Of a stretch of 54,189 nucleotides of DNA, positions 16,080 through 25,680 are shown piece by piece. The stretch's first letter is position 1, and every line of letters begins with the position of its first letter. The position numbers were made by a program, and so were the translations under genes. Source of the stretch: CACKLF01 sp002725175 (lineage in GTDB: Bacteria > Pseudomonadota > Alphaproteobacteria > Rhodobacterales > Rhodobacteraceae); contig PBQX02000105.1 of the NCBI GenBank assembly GCA_002725175.2, positions 1 through 54,189 on the forward strand, read 5' to 3'. The notes beneath the pieces were generated by a model. That model did no database searches, was not told the DNA's origin, and was given only the letters and a program-made list of their open reading frames with translations.

Positions 16080-17756
16080 CTAAAAAAGACCTTCAATAAG
16101 GCCACTTTCATTAAGCATAATACTCTCTGCAGCTGGTTTCCTAGGCAACCCAGGCATAGTCATTATATCACCACAAATTGCCACTACGAATCCAGCTCCT
16201 GCTGAAAGTCTTACTTCTCTTATAGGAATTGAATGTCCGGTTGGGGCGCCTCTTAAATTGGGATCTGTAGAAAAACTATATTGTGTTTTAGCCATACAAA
16301 CCGGTAAATGAGAATACCCNGCCTTTTCCCAAGCTAGCAGTTGCTCCTTTATCGAATGGTTAGCTACTACNTCATCAGCTCTATAAATCTTCTTTGCTAT
16401 CGTTTCAATTTTCTCAAAAAGAGACAAAGAGTCCTCATAGAGATGATTAAAATTACCTTCCGCTTTATCTGCTAACTCTGATACTCTTTGCGCCAAGTCA
16501 GTCGTACCGTTAGATCCATCTGCCCAATGCTTACATAAGATTGCCTCAGATCCTTGGGAATTTACATAATCTTCAATTGCACCAACCTCAGCATCTGTAT
16601 CAGTAACGAAGTGGTTTATAGCTACTACCACTGGAACTCCAAAAGACTTCATATTTTCTATATGTCTCCCAAGATTAACACACCCTGATTTTACTGCCTC
16701 TACATTCTCAGGACCCAGATCAGATTTCAAAACTCCTCCATTCATCTTCATTGCCCGGACCGTTGCAACGATAACAATAACAGAAGGTTCTAAATTGGCT
16801 TTTCGGCACTTAATATTGAGAAATTTTTCTGCTCCGAGATCCGCCCCAAACCCAGCTTCAGTTACAACATAGTCAGCAAGTTTAAGTGCAGTTTTGGTAG
16901 CAATCACGGAGTTACAACCGTGAGCAATATTTGCAAAAGGTCCGCCGTGTACAAAGGCTGGGTTGTTTTCTAATGTTTGTACTAAATTAGGTTGCATGGC
17001 TTGCTTTAATAAAACTGTCATGGCCCCGTCAGCTTTAATATCTCGACAAAAAACTGGTGACTTATCTCGTCTATAGGCTACAATTATATTTCCCAACCTC
17101 TCTTGNAAATCCTCCAAATCATTTGCCAAACAAAGTATAGCCATTACTTCTGAAGCTACCGTAATGTCAAATCCGGCTTCGCGAGGAAACCCGTTTGCCA
17201 CACCTCCTAAACTGGCTGTAATTTGCCTAAGAGCTCTATCGTTCATATCCATCACTCTTCTCCAAACTACTCGCCTCTGATCAATGTCAAGTTCGTTACC
17301 CCAATAAATGTGGTTATCAATCATTGCGGATAGTAGATTATGCGCACTTGTTATGGCATGAAAGTCACCTGTGAAATGCAAGTTCATTTCTTCCATTGGA
17401 ACAACCTGAGCATAACCTCCGCCAGCGGCTCCACCTTTCATNCCAAANCAAGGGCCTAAGGATGCTTCCCTTATGCATATAGCTGCCTTCTTACCAATTT
17501 TATTTAAGCCATCCCCAAGACCTACGGTGGTTGTTGTCTTACCTTCACCTGCCGGAGTTGGATTGATAGCAGTTACCAGGATTAATTTGCCATCACGATT
17601 GCCCGCTTTTTCCTTAATAAATTCTGTAGAAATTTTTGCCTTATCATGACCAAAAGGCAATAAATGGTCAGCGGGGATATCTAGTTTATTTCCTATTTCT
17701 TGTATTGGAAGCTTTGAGGCTTCTCGAGCTATCTCTATGTCTGATTTATATTCCAT
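16080..17756 (-). CDS. fhs: Formate-tetrahydrofolate ligase (10-formyl-THF synthetase)
   Basis: The 558-residue product has normal FTHFS length, with the ATP-binding loop TPAGEGKTTTTVGLG near 66-80, GLGP-like IREASLGP near 94-101, KGGAAGGGYAQVVPMEEMNLHFTGD region near 105-130 and HGGPFANIAHGCNSV near 300-314. It joins formate to tetrahydrofolate with ATP, or runs backwards to yield formate and ATP from 10-formyl-THF. Start ATG 17756. It is followed after nine bases by folD. A 133-base spacer separates it from ftsH upstream; no terminator is obvious there. Confidence 0.97.
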   Translation of the reverse strand: MEYKSDIEIAREASKLPIQEIGNKLDIPADHLLPFGHDKAKISTEFIKEKAGNRDGKLILVTAINPTPAGEGKTTTTVGLGDGLNKIGKKAAICIREASLGPXFXMKGGAAGGGYAQVVPMEEMNLHFTGDFHAITSAHNLLSAMIDNHIYWGNELDIDQRRVVWRRVMDMNDRALRQITASLGGVANGFPREAGFDITVASEVMAILCLANDLEDXQERLGNIIVAYRRDKSPVFCRDIKADGAMTVLLKQAMQPNLVQTLENNPAFVHGGPFANIAHGCNSVIATKTALKLADYVVTEAGFGADLGAEKFLNIKCRKANLEPSVIVIVATVRAMKMNGGVLKSDLGPENVEAVKSGCVNLGRHIENMKSFGVPVVVAINHFVTDTDAEVGAIEDYVNSQGSEAILCKHWADGSNGTTDLAQRVSELADKAEGNFNHLYEDSLSLFEKIETIAKKIYRADXVVANHSIKEQLLAWEKXGYSHLPVCMAKTQYSFSTDPNLRGAPTGHSIPIREVRLSAGAGFVVAICGDIMTMPGLPRKPAAESIMLNESGLIEGLF

Positions 17757-17889
17757 CGCGCTTCCCTTAAAAAATTGTAAATATTCTTTTCAGATATACC
17801 AGTACTATTTACAACTACAGATACGACATTTAAATTGGCATTAACGCCGAAACATAAACCTTATCTAATTCCAANAAATAAAGGAATTC

Positions 17890-19803
17890 CTACGACTGGG
17901 GTGAAAGTTTTCCTTCCCCTGGTCGCTTAAATTTTCCAGCCTTTGGAACCGCTGTTAAACTTGGTGGTCCATTCTCATCAGGGTGACTTTCTCCATCACC
18001 ATCACGATCTAAAGATTTACCTTCTATGACTTTTGTTATTTCGTCACCAGTCAAGGTTTCATACTCAAGCAAACCTTCTGCCAATCTTTTAAGATCAGAT
18101 TTGTGTTTTTTTAGTATTTTCTTGGCGCCTTCATATGCCTCATCGACCAATTTTCTAACTTCAAAGTCAATCTTACTCTGAGTTTCAGGTCCAGACTGAT
18201 GCCCCCCACCCATTGGACCTAAGTAAGACTGTTGCTCATTTGCATAATCAATATTGCCTAATTCTTCAGACATACCAAATTGCGTCACCATTGCCCTGGC
18301 AATTTTAGTTATTTGCTGAATATCTGATGCTGCACCAGATGTAACATTTTCCGCCCCAAAGATCATTTCCTCAGCTACTTTNCCACCCATGGCCATAGTT
18401 AATTTTGATTTGTATTTAGTTTTTGTGACAGAGAGCTGGTCTCTTTCCGGCAAACTAAGCACCAAACCTAATGCTCTTCCACGAGGGATTATTGTCGCTT
18501 TATGTATTGGGTCATGCTGAGGCACATTTAATCCAACTACTGCGTGCCCGGCTTCATGATATGCTGTTAATTTTTTCTCATCCTCAGTCATAACCATAGA
18601 TCGCCGCTCTGATCCCATCATAACTTTATCCTTAGCATTTTCAAAGTCCTCCATGCCGACAAACCTTTTACCAATTTTTGCCGCAAGTAATGCCGCCTCA
18701 TTGACTAGGTTGGCTAAGTCTGCACCNGAAAATCCTGGTGTCCCCCGAGCTATGATCCTTAAATCAACGTCAGGACCTAAAACAGTCTTTTTTGCATGTA
18801 CATTAAGAATTTTTTGTCTTCCTGTGACATCGGGGTTAGGAACTTGGACTTGTCTATCAAACCTACCAGGTCTCAAAAGTGCTGGATCAAGCACNTCAGG
18901 TCGATTTGTTGCTGCTACCAATATGACCCCTTCATTGGCCTCAAAGCCATCCATTTCAACTAAAAGTTGGTTTAAAGTTTGTTCTCTTTCATCATTACCT
19001 CCACCATATCCAGCTCCTCTATGCCTACCCACAGCATCTATCTCGTCAATAAAAACTATGCACGGCGCATTCTTTTTAGCCTGGTCAAACATATCCCTAA
19101 CGCGACTTGCCCCNACTCCCACAAACATTTCTACAAAATCAGACCCAGATATTGTAAAAAACGGCACTCCTGCTTCACCTGCTATGGCTCTGGCTAACAG
19201 TGTCTTTCCTGTTCCTGGAGGGCCAACAAGTAGAGCTCCTTTAGGTATTTTTCCACCCAATCTACCAAACTTTTGAGGATCCTTTAAGAACTCTACAATT
19301 TCCTCCAACTCATCTTTCGCTTCGTCTATTCCAGCTACATCGTTAAAGGTTACCCTGCCATGCTTTTCTGTCAAAAGTTTCGCTTTCGATTTTCCAAATC
19401 CTAGCGCTCCACCTCGACCACCACCTTGCATTCGGTTCATTAAGAAAATCCAAATGCCTATCAGCAGAATGAACGGTAGCCAAACACTAATAGTAGACAT
19501 CAACCCTGATTGTGCCTGCTTAACCGCTTGAATTTTTACCCCATTATCTCTCAAGGGTGTAACAACATCGTTACCAATTGGTCGTATCACCCTGTACTGC
19601 TCTCCACCTTCGAGCAATACATCAATTGCTTCTCCATCTAATTTGACCGAGGTTACGCGGCCACTCTCAACCTGATCCATAAAGTCTGAAAAAGCGACTT
19701 CTTTAGATAACATTGAGGTGCTATTTGTTGAAAATATATTAAAAAGAGATATTAATAATAGAAATAGAATTACCCAAAATGCTATATTTTTTCCGTTACT
19801 CAA
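17890..19803 (-). CDS. ftsH: ATP-dependent zinc metalloprotease FtsH
   Basis: The 637-residue inner-membrane AAA protease has two membrane segments (about 6-24 and 104-122) around a periplasmic domain. Walker A GPPGTGKT at 194-201, Walker B IVFIDEIDAVG near 249-259, the second region of homology ending RPGRFDRQV near 311-319, and the zinc motif HEAGH at 416-420 are all intact. It degrades misassembled membrane proteins and short-lived regulators. Start is TTG 19803, supported by GAGG seven bases upstream and the MSNGKNIAFW N-terminus; no ATG fits. It follows tilS by 65 bases, as in many alphaproteobacteria, but the usual downstream glmM is replaced by fhs. Confidence 0.97.
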   Translation of the reverse strand: MSNGKNIAFWVILFLLLISLFNIFSTNSTSMLSKEVAFSDFMDQVESGRVTSVKLDGEAIDVLLEGGEQYRVIRPIGNDVVTPLRDNGVKIQAVKQAQSGLMSTISVWLPFILLIGIWIFLMNRMQGGGRGGALGFGKSKAKLLTEKHGRVTFNDVAGIDEAKDELEEIVEFLKDPQKFGRLGGKIPKGALLVGPPGTGKTLLARAIAGEAGVPFFTISGSDFVEMFVGXGASRVRDMFDQAKKNAPCIVFIDEIDAVGRHRGAGYGGGNDEREQTLNQLLVEMDGFEANEGVILVAATNRPXVLDPALLRPGRFDRQVQVPNPDVTGRQKILNVHAKKTVLGPDVDLRIIARGTPGFXGADLANLVNEAALLAAKIGKRFVGMEDFENAKDKVMMGSERRSMVMTEDEKKLTAYHEAGHAVVGLNVPQHDPIHKATIIPRGRALGLVLSLPERDQLSVTKTKYKSKLTMAMGXKVAEEMIFGAENVTSGAASDIQQITKIARAMVTQFGMSEELGNIDYANEQQSYLGPMGGGHQSGPETQSKIDFEVRKLVDEAYEGAKKILKKHKSDLKRLAEGLLEYETLTGDEITKVIEGKSLDRDGDGESHPDENGPPSLTAVPKAGKFKRPGEGKLSPQS

Positions 19804-19822
19804 TGAAATACCTCATTTTAAT

Positions 19823-19838
19823 CTTAACAAATGTTAAG
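19823..19838. promoter_or_regulatory. Inverted repeat just upstream of ftsH
   Basis: CTTAACA and TGTTAAG are exact reverse complements separated by two bases, 20-35 bases upstream of the ftsH TTG start in the tilS-ftsH gap. A 16-base near-continuous palindrome here could be a regulator site or a small hairpin in the leader. No promoter hexamers are convincing, and AT-rich sequence makes chance palindromes likely. Confidence 0.25.
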
Positions 19839-19868
19839 TTAATAACTAAATATTATTATTCAATAGCA

Positions 19869-21212
19869 TTATTGACCCTTTTCCAACCTTTTTACAAATG
19901 ATTCTTGCGAGTGAACTAACCTAAACTCTATTGAATCACTTCTGATTAGGCCTGGCATAGCAATTATTTCACCTTTACTGAAAATCGCTGGAAGTGCAGC
20001 TGCAGTATAATATGCCATACTATTTATACTTTCTCTAACAGTCTTTAGGATTGTCTTATTTTTCACCCTANCAACTTTTTGATCTTCTAGAAAGTCAGCG
20101 CTTTTTACAGAAATTATCCATCTATTATCCCACAGGAATTTATTTTCTTCTAAACACTTCTCACCATCAAAATTCTTCTTAAAAATTTCCAGATCTTTTA
20201 GATCTGCAACTTCTGGAATCGCTGAGACTTCTCTTTGAAATAAAATATGCTTTTTTTCTANCACAGACACCTTCGAGCCTCCAATTGTAATTCCCTTTTT
20301 GAGACTCTGAGCCAAGATTTTTTCTAACAAAAATTTTACAGACTTATACCTAGGTCTATATTTTTTGCCACTAAATGCGCCAATTATTGCTGATAAAATA
20401 CGCAACTGAATTTCCCGCTCCATCCCTAGAAATTTATTCCCATCTAACTGAACTTCGCCCCAACGGTTAATTGTTAAACAGTGATTTATCTGGGCAGCAG
20501 AAGTTAATCTAATGAAGGAGCTAGCAATAGACATTCTCTCACCTGTTGAAATAATTTTATCGCTTGTTAACCCTAAATATTCTAATTTTGGAAGAATATT
20601 TCTTACCTTAACTCTCTGGAATTTCTCATCAAAATTTGAAGGATCTTCAATCCACTTTAAATCATGATCTACGAGAAATTGACGCAACCTATCTCTTTTT
20701 ACAGACAAAAAAGGTCTTTTGAATACTACCCCTGAATTCTTAAATTCTNCTGGCATACCACTTAAACCTTCTAGGCCAGAACCTCTGACAAAGTTCATAA
20801 AAATAGTTTCTGCCTGATCATCCGCAGAATGGCCTAATAATACTGTTGTGATTTTTTCTCTCTTAGCCCAATCAGTTAAAAGATTGATTCGAGCTAATCT
20901 AGCACAGTCTTGTAAATTTTTTATTTTTTGCTTTTTCTCCCATGGCAAAATAAAATGTTTAGATGATAGGTTAGCACATATTTCTTTNACATAAAGCGCC
21001 TCCTTTCCACTATTAGATCTTAATCCATGATCAACAGTTGCCACCGAGATTTGAATTCTTGATTTACGGGCCCAAATTGTGGCTGCCAGTAAAAGAGCCA
21101 AGGAATCTCCTCCCCCAGAGACTGCCAGTCCAACACTTTTATTCTCTTCATCACAAATACTATTTGCAATATGATTTTCTAGTTCTGGGTACATATTTGT
21201 GATCTCCAGCAT
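19869..21212 (-). CDS. tilS: tRNA(Ile)-lysidine synthase TilS
   Basis: The N-type ATP-pyrophosphatase motif SGGGDS lies near residues 32-37 and is followed by TVDHGLR, then LLGHSADDQAETIFMNFVRGSGLEGLSGM, all hallmarks of TilS. It converts C34 of the AUA-reading isoleucine tRNA to lysidine. ATG 21212 gives 447 residues; TTG 21221, which overlaps the cpoB stop, would add three. The C-terminal half is poorly conserved, as usual. Its location between cpoB and ftsH is the standard alphaproteobacterial order. The presence of TilS means AUA codons are read as Ile in this organism, relevant to the apparent ATA start of ybgC. Confidence 0.93.
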   Translation of the reverse strand: MLEITNMYPELENHIANSICDEENKSVGLAVSGGGDSLALLLAATIWARKSRIQISVATVDHGLRSNSGKEALYXKEICANLSSKHFILPWEKKQKIKNLQDCARLARINLLTDWAKREKITTVLLGHSADDQAETIFMNFVRGSGLEGLSGMPXEFKNSGVVFKRPFLSVKRDRLRQFLVDHDLKWIEDPSNFDEKFQRVKVRNILPKLEYLGLTSDKIISTGERMSIASSFIRLTSAAQINHCLTINRWGEVQLDGNKFLGMEREIQLRILSAIIGAFSGKKYRPRYKSVKFLLEKILAQSLKKGITIGGSKVSVXEKKHILFQREVSAIPEVADLKDLEIFKKNFDGEKCLEENKFLWDNRWIISVKSADFLEDQKVXRVKNKTILKTVRESINSMAYYTAAALPAIFSKGEIIAMPGLIRSDSIEFRLVHSQESFVKRLEKGQ

Positions 21213-21217
21213 ACAAC

Positions 21218-22075
21218 TCAATCGTACTCATTGCAGTTCAAACTTTTTTTAGATACCTGTAGTTGATCCTTAAATTGGTTAAATTTCTCTGGATTCCGTC
21301 TCTTAATTTCAAATAANGCCGCACAAGATTGTTCATATTCTCCTAGCTCAGATAAGCTTAGAACCAATCCAAAAAGAGCATAAGGGGATAATGGCCCATT
21401 TGGTTGAGAACTGAAGGTGTCAAGGAAGTCTTCTGCGGCTAGAGACCAATTTTCAATTCTTAGATTGCTTTCCGCCCTCAAAAATTTTGCCCGTAATGTT
21501 AGTTTACTTGACTCAAACCTCATTATAAAACTAGTGAATTCTTCAATAGCTAATACATAATTCCCATCATCAAAAATAGTTTTNATCGAAAGATACTCTT
21601 TCTGATCCTCTGACAAATTATTTGCTTTATCGATTTCGCTAAACTTGGATTCTTTTACATCATCATATAATTTGGTAATTTCATTAGATGAAATATTTTC
21701 TGTACTAATTTGCCCCAGCAATTCATTTATTTCAGATATTTTCAGAATTAGGCCTTTAGTTACTATTACCANCTTATTTTCTATCTGCTCCAAAAAACCG
21801 ATTGCTCCAGACAGCCTATTCTCTAGGCGGTTCAATTTGAGAAAAATATCTAAGTTTTCACTTTCCGAAAGAACTTTGTCATTCCCATAAACAAAAATAT
21901 TTTGAAGATTAGCCAATTCTAAAGAAATAGAATCCAACTCTTTTTGTATTGTTGCAATTTCTTCCTGGTTTCCATAAGGGCTTTCTTCCAATTGTTCATT
22001 TGCTTTAGCAATNCCAATGAGACTGCTAATAGCAAGACACAAAAAATAAACGAAGAAATAAGACCAAGTTCTCAT
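21218..22075 (-). CDS. cpoB: Tol-Pal system protein CpoB (YbgF)
   Basis: The 285-residue protein begins with a hydrophobic signal segment (about residues 5-23, cleaved near AKA). A long charged region with coiled-coil character follows, then TPR-like text after residue 165 (YVLAIEEFTSFIMRFESSKL, LRAKFLRAES, WSLAAEDFLDTF), the usual CpoB plan. In the periplasm it links Tol-Pal action with peptidoglycan synthesis during division. It is the gene after pal, 64 bases on, and its TGA stop lies five bases before the tilS ATG. Sequence similarity alone would be weak; the architecture and position carry the call. Confidence 0.9.
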   Translation of the reverse strand: MRTWSYFFVYFLCLAISSLIXIAKANEQLEESPYGNQEEIATIQKELDSISLELANLQNIFVYGNDKVLSESENLDIFLKLNRLENRLSGAIGFLEQIENKXVIVTKGLILKISEINELLGQISTENISSNEITKLYDDVKESKFSEIDKANNLSEDQKEYLSXKTIFDDGNYVLAIEEFTSFIMRFESSKLTLRAKFLRAESNLRIENWSLAAEDFLDTFSSQPNGPLSPYALFGLVLSLSELGEYEQSCAXLFEIKRRNPEKFNQFKDQLQVSKKSLNCNEYD

Positions 22076-22139
22076 AAATTAACCTAACCAAAAGGCCTTA
22101 AGAGCAATAAAAATTAGGGATAAAATATNATTATCATTA

Positions 22140-22625
22140 TCAATTAAACCCACCAGCTATAACCGTAACCGCTCTCCTATTTTTTTTCCAGCAGCGCTCT
22201 TCAGAACAAAGTTCTTCTGGCCTCTCCTTACCATAAGTCACAACTTCCACCCGATCTTCATTTACACCTTGAGATATCATATAGGTTTTTACTGAATTCG
22301 ACCGTTTTGCACCTAATCCTAAATTGTACTCTCGCGTCCCTTGCTCATCAGTATGACCTTCAATCGTGATGCTATGTTTTTTATTTTCCTTCAAATAACT
22401 GATTTGGGCGTCCAAAACTGACATCATCTCCNAGCTAATTGAGCTTTCGTCAATCCCGAAAAAAACAGTTTCACCTATCTGCGCCTTATTATCCTCTAAC
22501 TGAGTAATTTTGATACTACCATCCCCAATAATGGATTGGCTATAGTTTCCTGAGCCTTCAGATGACCTACAGGACGCAAAAACAAACAATAAAAGACCTA
22601 ATAGTGTCAATTTAGTAATGTGCAT
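22140..22625 (-). CDS. pal: Peptidoglycan-associated lipoprotein Pal
   Basis: From ATG 22625 the product is 161 residues: a signal peptide ending in the lipobox FASC, whose Cys is the lipidation site, and a C-terminal OmpA-like domain with HSITIEGHTDEQGTREYNLG and GAKRSNSVKTY, the peptidoglycan-binding motif. It anchors the outer membrane to the wall and contacts TolB. ATG 22652 would add nine charged residues before the signal peptide and is less likely; both have purine-rich ribosome sites. tolB lies just upstream, cpoB follows. Confidence 0.96.
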   Translation of the reverse strand: MHITKLTLLGLLLFVFASCRSSEGSGNYSQSIIGDGSIKITQLEDNKAQIGETVFFGIDESSISXEMMSVLDAQISYLKENKKHSITIEGHTDEQGTREYNLGLGAKRSNSVKTYMISQGVNEDRVEVVTYGKERPEELCSEERCWKKNRRAVTVIAGGFN

Positions 22626-22692
22626 TTTAAAAAACCTCTCTTTAGCTACCATTAATTATCCACTCCTATGTTCATAAAGTAGATCTAAACTT

Positions 22693-24042
22693 TTAATTTA
22701 GCAATGAAGACCAGCTTGGATCAGAGGCAAAATAGGATCCTGTCTTCATTTTTCTCAAATTTGCTCCCGTTACATCAATCATATAGATGTGAGGAGCTCC
22801 CCTAGCCCCCAAAGTTTCCCTGTAAAACATAATCACTCTCCCATTAGGAGACCAGGTTGGGGCTTGATCCTTAGAGGACTTAGTAAGAATTTTTTCCCCA
22901 GTACCATCTGGTTTTATTACACCAATATAAAAGTAACCATCTGCCATTTTTGTGAAAGCAATCAAATCACCCCTTGGAGACCAAGCGGGCTCACCATATC
23001 TACCTTTGCCAAAGGTGATCCTCTTTACTCCACTTCCATTTGAACGCATAACATACAACTGTTGGGTTGAACTTCTATCACTTTCGAAAACTATCATTTC
23101 TCCATTTGGTGAAAAACTTGGCGCTGTATCTATTGCCCTATCATCTGTCAATCTAGTTTTCTTTCCATTACTCAAAGAAACTTTATAAATGTCAGTGTTC
23201 ATTTTGCTAGTAATTGATAGTAGAAAATTTTTACCATCTGGTGAAAACCGTGGTGAAAAATTCATCCCCGGTAGTGACTTAAATGTGGACTCTTTCCCTG
23301 TTTTTAAATCTTTTTTGTAAACCCGAGGCACTCCTGATTTATAACTGGTATACAAGATACTATCCGATGAAGGGGAAAACATCGGCTTTATAACAATATT
23401 TTTACCGTCCGTTAAAAACCTTACATTGGCCCCATCCTGATCCATTACCGCTATTCTCTTTATTCTTTTATTTTTTGGGCCACTTTCTGCTACNAATACT
23501 ATCTTTGAATCAAAATAAGGTCCTTCGCCAGTTACTCTATTATATATTTCATCCGCAACCTTGTGGGCCACTCTCCTCCAATTAGCTGTTTTGGAGGTAA
23601 ACTTTAACCCTTTACCTAACTTTGATTGAGAAATTACATCCCAAATTCTAAATTTAATCTCAAATTCATCTGGCCCAGTTTTTTCTAATTCTGCCGTCAA
23701 GAGTACAGAAGCATTTATTAAAGACCAATCAGAAAATTGGATGGGTGCATCAAATTCTGAAACCTTACTTAGGTAAGCATTTCTATTAATTTTCTTAAAT
23801 AAACCCGTATTCTCAAGATCTCTCTCCAAAACTGTCAAAAGATCTTTCATAAATCCATAATTAATTCCAGATCTAATTATGAAATCAGGTAAGGCAACTT
23901 TTATTGGCTCAAAAATACCACCACTTACACTCCCCTCCAAAGTTATTATATTGTTTTGAGCTATTGCAACATTTGCGTGCCCGAAAGAAAGGGAGAAAAT
24001 GCAAAATTTTATAGCTAAAGACAATTTTAATGATTTTAACAA
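22693..24042 (-). CDS. tolB: Tol-Pal system periplasmic protein TolB
   Basis: The 449-residue protein has a signal peptide (about 1-28), an N-terminal domain (PIKVALPDF is typical) and a C-terminal beta-propeller seen as repeated SPDG/SPNG-like units: FSPSSDSILYTS, FSPDGKNFLLS, FSPNGEMIVFES, WSPRGDLIAFT, WSPNGRVIMF. It shuttles between TolA and Pal during outer-membrane constriction. Start is TTG 24042, supported by AGGAG seven bases upstream and by the signal peptide that follows directly. It lies 28 bases after tolA. Confidence 0.96.
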   Translation of the reverse strand: MLKSLKLSLAIKFCIFSLSFGHANVAIAQNNIITLEGSVSGGIFEPIKVALPDFIIRSGINYGFMKDLLTVLERDLENTGLFKKINRNAYLSKVSEFDAPIQFSDWSLINASVLLTAELEKTGPDEFEIKFRIWDVISQSKLGKGLKFTSKTANWRRVAHKVADEIYNRVTGEGPYFDSKIVXVAESGPKNKRIKRIAVMDQDGANVRFLTDGKNIVIKPMFSPSSDSILYTSYKSGVPRVYKKDLKTGKESTFKSLPGMNFSPRFSPDGKNFLLSITSKMNTDIYKVSLSNGKKTRLTDDRAIDTAPSFSPNGEMIVFESDRSSTQQLYVMRSNGSGVKRITFGKGRYGEPAWSPRGDLIAFTKMADGYFYIGVIKPDGTGEKILTKSSKDQAPTWSPNGRVIMFYRETLGARGAPHIYMIDVTGANLRKMKTGSYFASDPSWSSLLN

Positions 24043-24070
24043 CCCTTAACTCCTATCTAAAAATCTCAAA

Positions 24071-25207
24071 CTAATCATAGCCAACCCCCAAAGAGGGAGT
24101 AAAATTTAATATTATGTTTATACCAGATGGATATTTTTCTCTAGATATATAATTTGTTTTATCCGTTAGCGCTTTGATAATAGCATTTTTTGCAGCTTTG
24201 AAGGAAATCATATGCCTATCGGAGGGGTTTTTTGGTTCCAAAAGCGTTATACTACTTCTTCGTACTCCTTCTGAATTTACAAAAAACTTGACCCTCACTT
24301 TATACTTTTCTGGCTCCGCTAGGCCAGACAAAACGGCTGTATTATAGAAAGATCTAACGCCCTCTTCTACCTTGTAAAGTGTGTAGTTATCTGATGCATT
24401 GTTAATTTCATTAATTGAAGGCTGATCATCTGGATCGGCGATCTGATCCAAAGCCTCGTTCACTAAATCTCCATAGCTTACATAACTTTCTTCATCATCT
24501 GTCAGATCGGTAATATTTTTAGGCCTTACTGGAGGCAAAAAAGCCATTTTTGGAGCAGCACTTAATACTGCTTCAACTGACTCACCTTCTACAGAGATTT
24601 CTGATGAACTCTCATCACGAGAGCGTCCCTCTTCCTCTTCCGCTACTAATTTTGCATCTTCAGAAAATGCAGTGCTAATATTTTGAACGTTCACATCACT
24701 TTCCTGCGAAGTATCATCACTTGCAACTTCCGTAATTCTTTGACTATTTCTGGGCGGTGGCTTTTCATGAGATAAGGTGATGATATCTGTTTTTATTTCG
24801 TTGCCTTCCGACTTAAAGTCGTTAATCGTTTCATTTTCTTGATTTTCGACTTCTTCTATTTCTACCATTTCATACTGCGGTTTACTGTCTTTATTTATAG
24901 GCTCTAACAAAGCTGATGGAAGGGAGGCAAGGTCAGGATTTAAAACTTCATTATTACTTGCATCAAAATCACTCTTTCTTTCTTCTTTAATTGTATTAAG
25001 ATTCTCACTCATAGGTTCAATTGCAATTGAATTTTCTGGCTCTTCGCAATTAACGGAACTTAAGTCACAATACTCTTCAAAACTGATTACCTCGGGTCCA
25101 GAAATTTGTTTTTCTTCTTCAATTTGCTGATCTTCAAATTGAATTCCTATTAGGGAAACTAATATTAATCCATGAAAGGCTGCTGAGATAAGAAGAGCAA
25201 ATCTCAA
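24071..25207 (-). CDS. tolA: TolA-like energy-transducing protein of the Tol-Pal system
   Basis: A 378-residue protein with one N-terminal membrane segment (about 4-23), a long low-complexity, acidic middle rich in Glu, Ser and Asn (about 25-270), and a small C-terminal TonB/TolA-like domain (YKVRVKFFVNSEGVRRSSITL to ILNFTP). TolA spans the periplasm and passes proton-motive energy from TolQR to TolB and Pal. The central region is acidic rather than the alanine-lysine helix of enterobacterial TolA. Start is TTG 25207, two bases after the tolR stop. Position between tolR and tolB makes the assignment firm despite low conservation. Confidence 0.9.
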   Translation of the reverse strand: MRFALLISAAFHGLILVSLIGIQFEDQQIEEEKQISGPEVISFEEYCDLSSVNCEEPENSIAIEPMSENLNTIKEERKSDFDASNNEVLNPDLASLPSALLEPINKDSKPQYEMVEIEEVENQENETINDFKSEGNEIKTDIITLSHEKPPPRNSQRITEVASDDTSQESDVNVQNISTAFSEDAKLVAEEEEGRSRDESSSEISVEGESVEAVLSAAPKMAFLPPVRPKNITDLTDDEESYVSYGDLVNEALDQIADPDDQPSINEINNASDNYTLYKVEEGVRSFYNTAVLSGLAEPEKYKVRVKFFVNSEGVRRSSITLLEPKNPSDRHMISFKAAKNAIIKALTDKTNYISREKYPSGINIILNFTPSLGVGYD

Positions 25208-25209
25208 AA

Positions 25210-25680
25210 TTATTTCACCTTCCCAGACTCTGGAAGATGAACCAATACATATTTATCTAGGAATTCAGCATTATCGAGCTCACCCAGAATTTTGGATACT
25301 CGGCCGTACGAATTCCTCCCATCAGCTTTTACGTATAAAATTTTTTCATCCCGCTGACTTGCTATTACTTCAAGCTTTTTAATCATTTGAGAGTCATTAA
25401 CCGACGTATTATTAATTGAAACTTCTCCTAAATTATTAACATATAATTCAAAGGGAGTTTCATCGCTATTTGTACTCTTTATGGATTTTGCATTACTCTC
25501 AGGTATTTCTATTTCAATACCCACGGTTAACATTGGTGCTGTAATCATGAATATGATAAGCAGAACTAACATCACATCTACAAATGGCGTCACATTTATT
25601 TCAGACATTAACTGTAGACTTTGCCGAGATGCCCGTGATCGATTTACTCTTTTACCTTGACCTGATCCTAAACTTTTCAT
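25210..25680 (-). CDS. tolR: Biopolymer transporter TolR (ExbD family)
   Basis: The 156-residue protein has a basic cytoplasmic N-terminus, then EINVTPFVDVMLVLLIIFMIT near 28-48, the ExbD/TolR membrane segment with the proton-path Asp, and a periplasmic domain. With TolQ it forms the proton-driven motor energising TolA. It starts at ATG 25680, immediately after the tolQ TGA with no gap, so the two should be translationally coupled. Confidence 0.96.
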   Translation of the reverse strand: MKSLGSGQGKRVNRSRASRQSLQLMSEINVTPFVDVMLVLLIIFMITAPMLTVGIEIEIPESNAKSIKSTNSDETPFELYVNNLGEVSINNTSVNDSQMIKKLEVIASQRDEKILYVKADGRNSYGRVSKILGELDNAEFLDKYVLVHLPESGKVK

